A DNA stretch of 64,000 bases from Kocuria rhizophila DC2201 (GTDB lineage: Bacteria > Actinomycetota > Actinomycetes > Actinomycetales > Micrococcaceae): contig NC_010617.1 in assembly GCF_000010285.1 (NCBI RefSeq), positions 1 to 64,000 of the forward strand, in the 5' to 3' direction. Numbering within the stretch: position 1 is the first letter of the stretch; each line of letters begins with the position of its first letter. The notes under the pieces are model-generated. The model saw nothing but the letters and a program-made list of their open reading frames with translations, was not told the origin of the DNA and made no database searches. Positions 47,136 through 55,492 of this stretch are shown here, in pieces. The position numbers and the translations under genes were made by a program.

Positions 47136-48314
47136 TCAGCCGCGGCCCTGCAGTGCCGCGACCACGTCCGCCGTGGCGGCGATCGCGGTGTCGACGTCCT
47201 GCGCGGTGGTGTCCCTGCCCAGGCTGAAGCGCACCGCGGTGCTCGCCACCTCCGGTGAGAGGCCCAGTGCGGTGAGCACGTGGGACGGTTCCGTGGAACC
47301 CGCCGAGCACGCCGACCCCGAGGACACCAACACCCCTCGGTTCTCCAGGTCCACCAGCACAGTTTCCCCGTTGACGCCCGGGAAGCAGAAGCTTGCGTTC
47401 GTGGCCAACCTGTTCCCACCGGCGCTCGAGTCCGGGCCCGTGAGCAGGGCACCGGGCACGCGGCCGAGGATGCCCTCGATGAGCTGGCCCCGCAGCGCCA
47501 CCGTGCGCCGAACATGCTCCTCGCGCTCCGCCTCGGCGCGTTCCAGGGCGACGGCGAGCCCCACCGCCCCCGCGACGGTGGAGGTTCCGGACCTGCGTCC
47601 CCGCTCGTGACCACCGCCGCTGAGCAGCGGCCGCAAGGGTGTGCCCCGCTTGATCCAGAGCAGCCCGATGCCCGGGGGCGTGCCGATCTTGTGACCCGCA
47701 AGGCTCAGTGCGCTCACCCCGAGGGTCCTCACGTCCAGTGGGAGCACGCCCGCGGCCTGCACGGCGTCCGTGTGCAGGGGCACGCCGTGCTCGGTGGCGA
47801 TCTCCGCCAGCGCGGCGATGTCCTGCACGGTGCCCACCTCGTTGTTCGCGAGCATCACGGAGGCCACAGCGACCTCGGCCGCGTCGTCGTCGCCCCGGAG
47901 CAGCGCGCGGAAGGCGTTCGGAAGCACGACACCGCTCGTGTCCACGGGTGCGGTCCGCGCCTCGAAGTCGTCGTACCGGGCGAGGTCCGCCGCCGAGTCC
48001 AGGACGGCGTGGTGCTCGATCGCGCTCGTGACGACGCGGGCGCGGCCGGGCCCGCGTTCGCGGCGGGCCAGCGCAATGCCCTTGACCGCGAGGTTGTCCG
48101 CCTCCGTGCCACCGGAGGTGAATACGACCTCACCCGGACGGGCATTGAGCACAGCGGCCACGCGCTCGCGGGCGTCCTCCAGGGCGTGGGCCGCACGACG
48201 CCCGCGCTCGTGGTGGCTGGACGCGTTGCCGTACTCCGTGGTGAGCCACGGCCACATGGCCTCAAGCACGTCCCTGCGGGGAGCGGCGGTCGCGGCGTGG
48301 TCCAGGTAGATCAT
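47136..48314 (-). CDS. Cysteine desulfurase, probable Fe-S supplier for NadA
   Basis: A 392-residue PLP-dependent desulfurase of the NifS/IscS fold. The PLP Lys is in SLAGHKIGTPPG, the catalytic Cys loop is SSGSACSAGS, and the start is MIYLDHAATAAP. The position beside nadABC matches organisms where a dedicated desulfurase builds the NadA Fe4S4 cluster. It might instead serve tRNA thiolation. The ATG at 48314 is preceded by GAGAGGAC. A divergent cupin gene separates it from nadC. Confidence 0.9.
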   Translation of the reverse strand: MIYLDHAATAAPRRDVLEAMWPWLTTEYGNASSHHERGRRAAHALEDARERVAAVLNARPGEVVFTSGGTEADNLAVKGIALARRERGPGRARVVTSAIEHHAVLDSAADLARYDDFEARTAPVDTSGVVLPNAFRALLRGDDDAAEVAVASVMLANNEVGTVQDIAALAEIATEHGVPLHTDAVQAAGVLPLDVRTLGVSALSLAGHKIGTPPGIGLLWIKRGTPLRPLLSGGGHERGRRSGTSTVAGAVGLAVALERAEAEREEHVRRTVALRGQLIEGILGRVPGALLTGPDSSAGGNRLATNASFCFPGVNGETVLVDLENRGVLVSSGSACSAGSTEPSHVLTALGLSPEVASTAVRFSLGRDTTAQDVDTAIAATADVVAALQGRG

Positions 48315-48373
48315 GGGTGTCCTCTCACGAGCGGAAGGATGACGGGCGGCGGAAGCTGCGGTAGACAGGGAAC

Positions 48374-48706
48374 ATGGATGCGAACTCACTCACCACACTG
48401 GCCCGCACACTGCTGGAGCAGGCCCACGAGGTCTCCAGCGGACGCGCCGCGCACAACCTCCACGGGGGCCGTGGCCGCCGCCTGCAGCAGACGGTGATAG
48501 CGCTCGTACGGGGCGAGAAGCTCAAGGAGCACGAGAACCCCGGTGAGGCCACCCTGCAGGTGATCGAGGGACGCGTGGAGCTCGCCGCGGGCGAGGACTT
48601 CGTGACGCTGTCCGCGGGGGAGCACGCCGTGATCCCGCAGCAGCGACACTCCCTCCATGCCCAGGAGGACTCCGTGGTCCTACTGAGCCTGGTGAACAAC
48701 CACTAG
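48374..48706 (+). CDS. Small cupin-domain protein
   Basis: A 110-residue single cupin barrel, with LKEHENPGEATLQVIEGRVEL as cupin motif 1 and AGEHAVIPQQRHSLHA as motif 2. The metal-binding His and Glu are partly retained. A -10-like TAGACA (48362-48367) six bases before the ATG implies a leaderless mRNA. It reads against the flanking nad genes and overlaps the 3' end of nadC by four bases. A regulatory or NAD-linked role is possible but unsupported. Confidence 0.82.
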   Translation: MDANSLTTLARTLLEQAHEVSSGRAAHNLHGGRGRRLQQTVIALVRGEKLKEHENPGEATLQVIEGRVELAAGEDFVTLSAGEHAVIPQQRHSLHAQEDSVVLLSLVNNH

Positions 48707-49602
48707 CCCACGACGATGTCCAGGCCCAGGTCGAGTGCGTGCGCGGAATGGGTCAGGGCTCCCACGGAGATCACGTCCACGCCCGTGGCGGCCACCCGGC
48801 CGATGGTCTCCAGGGTGATCCCGCCGGAGGCCTCCACGGCGGCGCGACCGTCGATCATGGCCACCCCGCTGACCAGGTCCGCGGGCGCGAAGTTGTCCAG
48901 CAGCACCACGTCCGCGCCACCGGCCAGGACGTCCTCGATCTGGTCCAGCCGGTCCACCTCCACCACCATGCAAGTCGTGTGAGGCATCTTCCGGCGAAGG
49001 TCGCGCAGGGCACGGGACAGGGGTGCGCCCCCGGCGGTGAGCACGGCCAGGTGGTTGTCCTTGAGCATCACGGCGTCCGAGAGCCCGAAGCGGTGGTTGT
49101 GACCGCCGCCGCACGTCACGGCGTGCTTCTCCAGCGCTCTCAGCCCCGGAGTGGTCTTGCGGGTGTCGCACACGCGGGTGCGGGTGATGGTTCCGGCGGG
49201 AAGCTTGTTCGAGCGCTCCACCTCCGCCACGGTCTCCTCCACGGCGGAGACGTAGCGCGCGGTGGTCGTGGCGATCCCGGACATCCGCTGCACGAGGTTC
49301 AGCACCGTGCGCTCGGCAGTGAGGACGGCCCGCGCCGGCCCGCGCACCGTGGCCACGGCGGTGCCGGGGTCGAGCTGATCCCCGTCCGCGACGTGCAGTT
49401 CCACCTCCGCGGCCGAGTCCAGCACGGTGAAGCCCACCCGGATCACCTCCGCGCCCGCGAACACTCCGTTCTCCCGGGACACCACCGCGGCGGTGGCGTT
49501 TGCGTCCTCGGGGAGCGCGAGCTCGGAGGTGAGGTCACCCCACGGGGCGTCCTCCGCGAGTCCTGCCCGGATCACGGTCTCAACGGCTGAGCGGTGCAGC
49601 AT
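48703..49602 (-). CDS. nadC: Quinolinate phosphoribosyltransferase
   Basis: Converts quinolinate and PRPP to nicotinate mononucleotide, the third step of de novo NAD synthesis. The 299-residue protein contains CDTRKTTPGLR, GGGHNHRFGLSDAVMLKDNH and the barrel strand GVDVISVGALTHS. RBS AAAGGACAG precedes the ATG at 49602, which lies 23 bases inside the end of nadB, so the two are translationally coupled. Confidence 0.96.
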   Translation of the reverse strand: MLHRSAVETVIRAGLAEDAPWGDLTSELALPEDANATAAVVSRENGVFAGAEVIRVGFTVLDSAAEVELHVADGDQLDPGTAVATVRGPARAVLTAERTVLNLVQRMSGIATTTARYVSAVEETVAEVERSNKLPAGTITRTRVCDTRKTTPGLRALEKHAVTCGGGHNHRFGLSDAVMLKDNHLAVLTAGGAPLSRALRDLRRKMPHTTCMVVEVDRLDQIEDVLAGGADVVLLDNFAPADLVSGVAMIDGRAAVEASGGITLETIGRVAATGVDVISVGALTHSAHALDLGLDIVVG

Positions 49603-51382
49603 GTGCTGTCCTTTCGGTGCTGGTGGGTGCGCTGACGTCGTGGTGTCCTCCGGGGAGGGCCGTGTTCGCGCTGCTGGGGATGCCGGGGTGTGCGGCCCCG
49701 TCAATGCCCCGGGCGGCATGACGTGCGGTTGACGGGTTTGGGTGCTGGGAACCGGTGGATGCCGGATCGTCGGCGCGGTGGTGGGCCCCGCGGGACTCGG
49801 TCCGCCGCCGCGCCGCTCGCACGAGTCCGCTCGCCACGGTCAGCAGGTTCCGGTCCTCGTGCTCCGCGAGGGTGTCCGCGTCCGTTCGGGGCCCCTCCGA
49901 CGACGACGCCGCGAGCCACCCGTCCAGCGCCCGTTGCGTCTCCGCGAGGCCTTCCTCGGTGCGGATCACTCCGGCACTCCGCCACATCACGGCCTGCAGG
50001 GCCGCACGGGTGAACGGTGCCGTGCTGCCAGGGGTGGTGTGCCGGTCCGGTGAGGTGGGAGGCGCGTCATGTCGATCGGACGCCGGCCAGGACGTGGGAT
50101 CGGCCGGTGCGTCGGTCACGAGCCGCCCGATGCGATTGCCGAAGACCACGGCCTCCAGCAGCGAGTTGGACGCGAGCCGGTTGGCGCCGTGCAGTCCCGT
50201 GGCGGCGCACTCGCCCGCGGCCCACAGCCCGGGGACGGTGGTGCGTCCGGCGTCGTCGGTGGTGATCCCACCCATGAGGTAGTGCGCGGCGGGGCTCACC
50301 GGAACCGGTTCGCGGGACCAGTCGATCCCGCGGTCCCGCAGTGCTCGGTCGATCGTGGGGAAGCGACGGGCCAGGTGCTCGGCCCGGGTCAAGCCGTCCG
50401 GCACGGGCACCGTAGCGCAGTCCAGCACCACGTGCGCTCCGGGGGCGGAGACCCGTTCGGCGGCAATGGCCCGGGCCACGACGTCCCGCGGCGCGAGTTC
50501 CGCGCGGGGATCCACCGCCAGCATGAATCGTTCTCCGCGGTGGTTGCGCAGCACGGCCCCCTCACCGCGCAGGGCCTCCGAGATCAGGAACGAGCCCGGG
50601 GCTGCCAGCGCGGTGGGGTGGAACTGCAGGAACTCCAGGTCGTGCACCGCGGCCCCCGCACGAAGGGCCAGGGCGATGCCGTCCCCCGTGGCCACCTCGG
50701 GATTGGTGGTGAACGGGTACAGGTGTCCGGCGCCGCCGGTGGCGAGCACCACGTGGTCGGCGGCCAGGACGTGCTCGGGGCCCAGGCAACCCGCCGGATC
50801 CACGGAGCGCGCGGTCACGCCGGACACGGTTCCGCCCCGTTGCAGGATGCCGGTGACCAGTGTGTATTCCTGGACACTCATATCTGCCAAATCGCAGGTC
50901 TCCCGCACCCGTGCCGCGAGGGCCTCCTGGATCATCCGTCCGGTGGCATCACCCCCGGCGTGCAGGATCCGCGGCACGCTGTGCGCACCCTCGAGCCCCT
51001 GGACCCACGGGGAGTCTGCCCCGGCCACGCGGTCGAAAGACACGCCGTGCCGGGTAAGGAGCGTGATCGCGTCCGGGGAGTCGGCGACGACGCCGCGCAC
51101 CACCTCCGAGTCGCACAGCCCGACCCCCGCGGCCTGGGTGTCCCGGGCATGCAGCTGCGGGGTGTCCAGGGGCTGCCCCCCGGGGAGGCCGCGGGTCATG
51201 GCGGCGATTCCGCCCTGCGCGCGGTCCGTGGCGGTGTTCCCGAGGGTGGACTTGCTCAGCACGGTGACCCGGGCGCCGCGGGCGGCGGCACCCAGCGCGG
51301 CGGTGAGTCCGGCGGCACCGGAGCCCACGACGAGAACGCGCGGAGCGGCGTCGTCCTCCGGGCGATCCCGTGCCTCACGCAC
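49580..51382 (-). CDS. nadB: L-aspartate oxidase
   Basis: A FAD flavoenzyme oxidising L-aspartate to iminoaspartate for NadA. Visible are the dinucleotide motif VVGSGAAGLTAAL, TDRAQGGIAAM, EFLQFHPTAL and the GLWAAGECAATGLHGANRLA loop. It has 600 residues where 530-540 is usual. The excess is a Ser/His/Pro-rich tail and a short insertion at about 455-480 (SDRHDAPPTSPDRHTTPG). Two exact GACGACGCCGC copies (49903-49913, 51086-51096) and one inverted copy (51345-51355) lie in the gene. It overlaps nadA by eight bases. Confidence 0.95.
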   Translation of the reverse strand: MREARDRPEDDAAPRVLVVGSGAAGLTAALGAAARGARVTVLSKSTLGNTATDRAQGGIAAMTRGLPGGQPLDTPQLHARDTQAAGVGLCDSEVVRGVVADSPDAITLLTRHGVSFDRVAGADSPWVQGLEGAHSVPRILHAGGDATGRMIQEALAARVRETCDLADMSVQEYTLVTGILQRGGTVSGVTARSVDPAGCLGPEHVLAADHVVLATGGAGHLYPFTTNPEVATGDGIALALRAGAAVHDLEFLQFHPTALAAPGSFLISEALRGEGAVLRNHRGERFMLAVDPRAELAPRDVVARAIAAERVSAPGAHVVLDCATVPVPDGLTRAEHLARRFPTIDRALRDRGIDWSREPVPVSPAAHYLMGGITTDDAGRTTVPGLWAAGECAATGLHGANRLASNSLLEAVVFGNRIGRLVTDAPADPTSWPASDRHDAPPTSPDRHTTPGSTAPFTRAALQAVMWRSAGVIRTEEGLAETQRALDGWLAASSSEGPRTDADTLAEHEDRNLLTVASGLVRAARRRTESRGAHHRADDPASTGSQHPNPSTARHAARGIDGAAHPGIPSSANTALPGGHHDVSAPTSTERTAHAAPLSR

Positions 51383-52715
51383 GCGGCACCGCGGCGAGCA
51401 TGCGCTCCAACGCCACCGACGCCTCGGCGGCGACTTCCGGGGCCACGCTCACCCGGTTGACCACGCGCCCGGCCACGAGCTCCTCCAGGACCCACGCGAG
51501 GTAGCCGGGGTGGATGCGGTACATCGTGGAGCACGGGCAGATCACGGGGTCCAGGCAGAAGATGGTGTGCTCCGGGTGCTCCGCGGCCAGGCGGTTGACC
51601 ATGTTGATCTCGGTGCCGATGGCGAAGGTCTGTCCCGGTTCCGCCGCGGCCACAGCCTTGCGGATGTGGTCCGTGGAGCCGGCGGAGTCCGCGGCGTCCA
51701 CCACCTCCATGGGGCACTCGGGGTGGACCACCACGGTGCACCCGGGGTGCTCGGCGCGGGCCTGCTCGATCTGGGCGACGGTGAAGCGGCGGTGCACGGA
51801 GCAGAAGCCGTGCCACAGGATCACCCGCGCATCATCCAGTGCCGCGGGAGAGTTGCCGCCCAGCGGCCTGTTCGGGTTCCACAGCGGCATCTGCTCCAGC
51901 GGCACGCCCATGGCCTTGGCGGTGTTGCGGCCCAGGTGCTGGTCCGGGAAGAACAGCACCCGCTGCCCGCGGGCGAAGGCCCACTCCAGCACGGTGGCGG
52001 CGTTGGAGGACGTGCACACGATGCCCCCGTGGCGCCCGCAGAACGCCTTGAGCGCCGCGGAGGAGTTCATGTAGGTCACGGGGACCACCGAGGCCAGCGG
52101 TTCGCCGCGCTCATCCGTGAGCACGGTGCCGTGCTCGTCCGTGGCATGGGGGCCCAGGACGTCCACGAGCTCCGCCCAGCACTCCTCCACGGAGTCCTCG
52201 TCCGCCATGTCCGCCATGGAGCAGCCCGCGGCCGGGTTGGGCAGGATCACGGCCTGCTGCTCCGTGGAGAGGATGTCCGCGGTCTCGGCCATGAAGTGCA
52301 CGCCGCAGAACACGATGGCCTCGGCCTCCGGGTGCGCCTTCGCCTGCTGCGCGAGCTGGAACGAGTCCCCGATGAAGTCCGCGTGCGCCACGATCTCGTC
52401 CCGCTGGTAGAAGTGGCCCATCACCACCACGCGGTTCCCCAGAGTCTGCTTGGCCGTGCTGATCATGGCATCCAGCTCCCCGGGGCTCGCGTCCCGGTAG
52501 CGCTGCGGGATGGCGGGCTGCGCGGGGGAGCCCGGGGGAACGACGTCGTGCTGGGACGCCCCGGGGCCGTAGCCCTCGGTGAGCGGGGCCGGGAAGTCCC
52601 ACGGCTGCTCCGCGAGGGCGGCGCTGCACGAGCCGCCGGATGTGCCGGGCTGCGCGGCTGCGCGGTCCCCGGGGCGGGAGGACAGCAGGGTGAGGCGGGT
52701 GGCGACGGAGGTCAT
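51375..52715 (-). CDS. nadA: Quinolinate synthase A (Fe-S)
   Basis: Condenses iminoaspartate with dihydroxyacetone phosphate to quinolinate using a Fe4S4 cluster. The 446-residue length fits the larger actinobacterial form, with a variable N-terminal extension of about 80 residues. Cluster cysteines are likely in FCGVHFMAET, HPECPMEV and VICPCSTMYR. RBS CCAGGAGAC precedes the ATG at 52715, which overlaps the nrtR-like stop (ATGA). Confidence 0.95.
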   Translation of the reverse strand: MTSVATRLTLLSSRPGDRAAAQPGTSGGSCSAALAEQPWDFPAPLTEGYGPGASQHDVVPPGSPAQPAIPQRYRDASPGELDAMISTAKQTLGNRVVVMGHFYQRDEIVAHADFIGDSFQLAQQAKAHPEAEAIVFCGVHFMAETADILSTEQQAVILPNPAAGCSMADMADEDSVEECWAELVDVLGPHATDEHGTVLTDERGEPLASVVPVTYMNSSAALKAFCGRHGGIVCTSSNAATVLEWAFARGQRVLFFPDQHLGRNTAKAMGVPLEQMPLWNPNRPLGGNSPAALDDARVILWHGFCSVHRRFTVAQIEQARAEHPGCTVVVHPECPMEVVDAADSAGSTDHIRKAVAAAEPGQTFAIGTEINMVNRLAAEHPEHTIFCLDPVICPCSTMYRIHPGYLAWVLEELVAGRVVNRVSVAPEVAAEASVALERMLAAVPRA

Positions 52716-53506
52716 GGTGTCTCCTGGCTCGTAGGGCTCTCGGGTGATGGCGGACTCGGCAGGCTCGACGGTCCCGGCGGGCTGGGACTGCTCGCGTGGC
52801 CGGGACGCTCTGCGGCGTGCGGGCCGGAGCGGGTGAAGTCCGGGGCGGTGTCCTCGGTGAAGCGGTACAGCGCGGGGGGCCGGTGCGGGGTACCGGAAAC
52901 GCGCTGACCGGTGTCCTGCAGCCGGCCGGAGCGCAGCGCGTGGCGGCGGAAATTGGGGGCGTCCACGGCGCGGCCCAGGATAGCCTCGTGCACCTCGCGC
53001 AGCTGGGCGATGGTGAAGGAGTCGGGCAGGAAGGAGCGGGCCACGGTGGGGTCCGCGATCCGGTCCCGCAACCGGTCCAGGGCGTGGGCCACCACGAGCG
53101 AGTGGTCGAAGGCCAGGGGTGGCAGGTCGGTGGCCTGCAGCCACGTGACGTTGAGGTCGTCCTCGCCCGCGGCGGCCTCCCGGGGGGACAGGGCGGCCCA
53201 GTAGACCACGGTGACCACGCGCTCGTCGGCGCCCTGGGAGCGGGTGAGACCGCCGAACGTGGCGAGCTGCTCCAGGTGGGCGGCGTCGAGGCCCGTGGTG
53301 AGGCGCAGGTACGCGGCGGCGGAGTCCTCCAGGCCCTCGTCCTCACTCAGCGGGCCGCCCGGCAGTGCCCACCGGTGGCGGTGGGGATCCCGGATCCGGC
53401 GCACCAGGGGCAGCCGCAGTTCGTGTCGCCCGTCCGGTCCGGTGGGGCGCACCGTGAAGATCACGGTGGACACGGCAATGCTCGTGCACGGGGTGCCCAT
53501 GGCCAC
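52712..53506 (-). CDS. nrtR: NrtR-type Nudix transcriptional regulator of NAD synthesis
   Basis: A 264-residue protein with an N-terminal Nudix-fold domain and a C-terminal winged helix (DSFTIAQLREVHEAILG...NFRRHALRSGRL), the NrtR layout. The Nudix box is degenerate (GGPLSEDEGLEDSAAAYLRL): the catalytic R-E-x-x-E-E is lost, as expected for a ligand-sensing regulator. NrtR repressors respond to ADP-ribose and control NAD genes. Here it heads the operon nrtR-nadA-nadB-nadC. A Pro/Ser-rich tail of about 45 residues ends the protein. Confidence 0.9.
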   Translation of the reverse strand: MAMGTPCTSIAVSTVIFTVRPTGPDGRHELRLPLVRRIRDPHRHRWALPGGPLSEDEGLEDSAAAYLRLTTGLDAAHLEQLATFGGLTRSQGADERVVTVVYWAALSPREAAAGEDDLNVTWLQATDLPPLAFDHSLVVAHALDRLRDRIADPTVARSFLPDSFTIAQLREVHEAILGRAVDAPNFRRHALRSGRLQDTGQRVSGTPHRPPALYRFTEDTAPDFTRSGPHAAERPGHASSPSPPGPSSLPSPPSPESPTSQETP

Positions 53507-53564
53507 CGCCCTCCGCCCGTTGGACCGGGCCGGTGCCCGGATGGTGTTGAGGAGACTCTAACCG

Positions 53565-53587
53565 CTAAAAGTCACTGTGACACTAAG
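53565..53587. promoter_or_regulatory. Probable NrtR operator
   Basis: CTAAAAGTCACTGTGACACT (53565-53584), continuing TAAG, is an imperfect palindrome centred on TCACTGTGA with half-sites AAAGTCAC and GTGACACT. It lies 59 bases before the nrtR ATG and just upstream of a -10-like TAGAGT (53560-53555, minus). Binding there would block the operon, consistent with autorepression. The resemblance to known NrtR sites is from memory of the family. Confidence 0.7.
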
Positions 53588-53731
53588 GGAGGTCGTGTGA
53601 CGCGGCCACGGCGAACAGCGGGGCCGGGCCGCGGTGCCACATTGTCCGCGCGCCCGTGTCCTGCCCCGAGCCGGGCCGACGGTTGCGTACGTTAGGCAGA
53701 TCACACGTCGGCCGTCAGAACGGAACCCGCC

Positions 53732-55294
53732 ATGTCGTCAACCGCGCCCAGCGCCCGTCCGAAAGGATCGGGCAACCGGGGGACCGGGGTCCTGCTCCGG
53801 ATCCTGAACTGGATCGAGTGGGTGGGCAACAAGCTCCCCGACCCCTTCTGGCTGTTCCTGCTGCTCGCGGGCATCGTGCTGCTGCTCAGCTGGATCCTCT
53901 CCGCGATGGGCCTCAGCGCGCTCAACCCCGCCACCGGCGAGACCGTGGCGGTCACCAACCTGCTGGCCCCGGACGGGCTGCGGAAGATGGTGTCCGAGTC
54001 CGTCACCAACTTCGTGGAGTTCCCGCCGCTGGGCCTGGTGATCGTGGTGCTGCTGGGTGTGGCCGTGGCCGAGCAGTCCGGCATGCTCTCCGCCGCGCTG
54101 CGCGGATCCGTGGCGCGCGTGGGCCCCAAGTGGCTGACGTTCGTGCTGGCGCTGACCGGCATCACCGGCTCGATCGCCTCTGACGCCATGTACGTGGTGC
54201 TCATCCCGCTGGGCGCGCTCGCGTTCAAGGCCGCCGGGCGCTCGCCCGTGGTGGGGCTGATCGTGGCGTTCTGCTCGGTGGCGGCCGGCTTCAACGCGTC
54301 CCTGCTGCCCACGGCGTCCGACGCGCTGCTGGGCGGGATCACCACCGCGGCCGCCGGGCTGATCGACAAGAGCGTGCTGGTCACCCCGGTGTCCAACTAC
54401 TTCTTCACGTTCGTCTCCTCCCTGGTGCTCGCGGCCATCATCACCGTGGTCACCGAGACGGTGCTCTCCAAGCGCGGTGAGGCGCTCGCCGAGGACACGG
54501 ACACCAAGCAGCAGGACATGGGCGACTTCAACGACATGCGCCTGAAGCCCCGCGAGAAGCGCGGACTGCGCAACTCCGGGATCGCGTTCGTGGTGATGCT
54601 GGCCATCTACCTGGCGCTGCTGCTGATCCCCGGTTCCCCGCTGCGCGCGGAGGACGGCTCCATCCTGATGTCCCCGTTGCTGCTCAACGTGGGGATCGTC
54701 ATCGCCATCATCTTCGCGGTGGTCGGCTGGGTCTACGGCCGGGCCGCCGGGACCATGACGCAGGCCCGCGAGGTCCCCGAGGCCATGGCAAAGGGGCTGG
54801 CCGGTGTGACCCCCGTGCTCGTGCTGTTCTTCGCCGCCGCCCAGTTCACCGCCTACTTCCAGTGGTCCGGGATCGGGCCCGTGCTGGCCGTGTACGGCGC
54901 GGACTTCATCGGCTCCCTGGGCCTTAGCCCCGTGCTCACGTTCGCGGGCATCGTGGTGATCGTGGCCGTGATGAATCTGCTCATCACCTCCGGCTCCGCC
55001 CAGTGGACCCTGCTGGCCCCGGTGATGGTGCCCATGCTCATGCTGCTCAACGTCTCCCCGGAGATGACCCAGGCGCTGTTCCGCATCGGCGACTCCCCCA
55101 CCAACGTGATCAGCCCCGTGAGCCCGTACTTCGCCCTGGTGCTCGGCTACCTGCGCCGCTACCAGAAGGAGGCCGGTGTGGGCACGCTGATCTCCCTGGT
55201 GCTGCCGGTGTCGATCGCCATGCTCATCGGCTGGTTCCTGCTGTTCGTGGTCTGGTACCTGCTGGGCCTGCCACTGGGGCCGCAGGACCTCTGA
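53732..55294 (+). CDS. AbgT family transporter
   Basis: A 520-residue membrane protein of the AbgT (p-aminobenzoyl-glutamate transporter) family, some members of which export sulfonamides. Matching regions are ILNWIEWVGNKLPDPFWLF, the Asn/Ser-rich TSGSAQWTLLAPVMVPMLML hairpin and FRIGDSPTNVISPVSPYF. About eleven helices are predicted. It diverges from nrtR across a 225-base spacer. A terminator follows. Confidence 0.9.
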   Translation: MSSTAPSARPKGSGNRGTGVLLRILNWIEWVGNKLPDPFWLFLLLAGIVLLLSWILSAMGLSALNPATGETVAVTNLLAPDGLRKMVSESVTNFVEFPPLGLVIVVLLGVAVAEQSGMLSAALRGSVARVGPKWLTFVLALTGITGSIASDAMYVVLIPLGALAFKAAGRSPVVGLIVAFCSVAAGFNASLLPTASDALLGGITTAAAGLIDKSVLVTPVSNYFFTFVSSLVLAAIITVVTETVLSKRGEALAEDTDTKQQDMGDFNDMRLKPREKRGLRNSGIAFVVMLAIYLALLLIPGSPLRAEDGSILMSPLLLNVGIVIAIIFAVVGWVYGRAAGTMTQAREVPEAMAKGLAGVTPVLVLFFAAAQFTAYFQWSGIGPVLAVYGADFIGSLGLSPVLTFAGIVVIVAVMNLLITSGSAQWTLLAPVMVPMLMLLNVSPEMTQALFRIGDSPTNVISPVSPYFALVLGYLRRYQKEAGVGTLISLVLPVSIAMLIGWFLLFVVWYLLGLPLGPQDL

Positions 55295-55424
55295 GCCCGG
55301 GCGGCGCGGCGGCAGGACGACGACGCTGCGCCGCCCCCTCCGCGGCCCTCGCCTTCCCTGCCGGAGCGCCTCCGCGGCACCCTCGACGCCCCTGGCACGG
55401 CGGGGCCACCGCGTCCACCACGCA

Positions 55425-55460
55425 CGAACGCCCCTCCCCGGGCGAGGGGAGGGGCGTTCG
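55425..55460. terminator. Bidirectional terminator between convergent genes
   Basis: A perfect 15-bp stem, CGAACGCCCCTCCCC pairing with GGGGAGGGGCGTTCG, lies between the AbgT gene and the large membrane-protein gene. Confidence 0.87.
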
Positions 55461-55492
55461 GTGTCACCGCGGTGGGCGGTGGCGGGTGGGGA

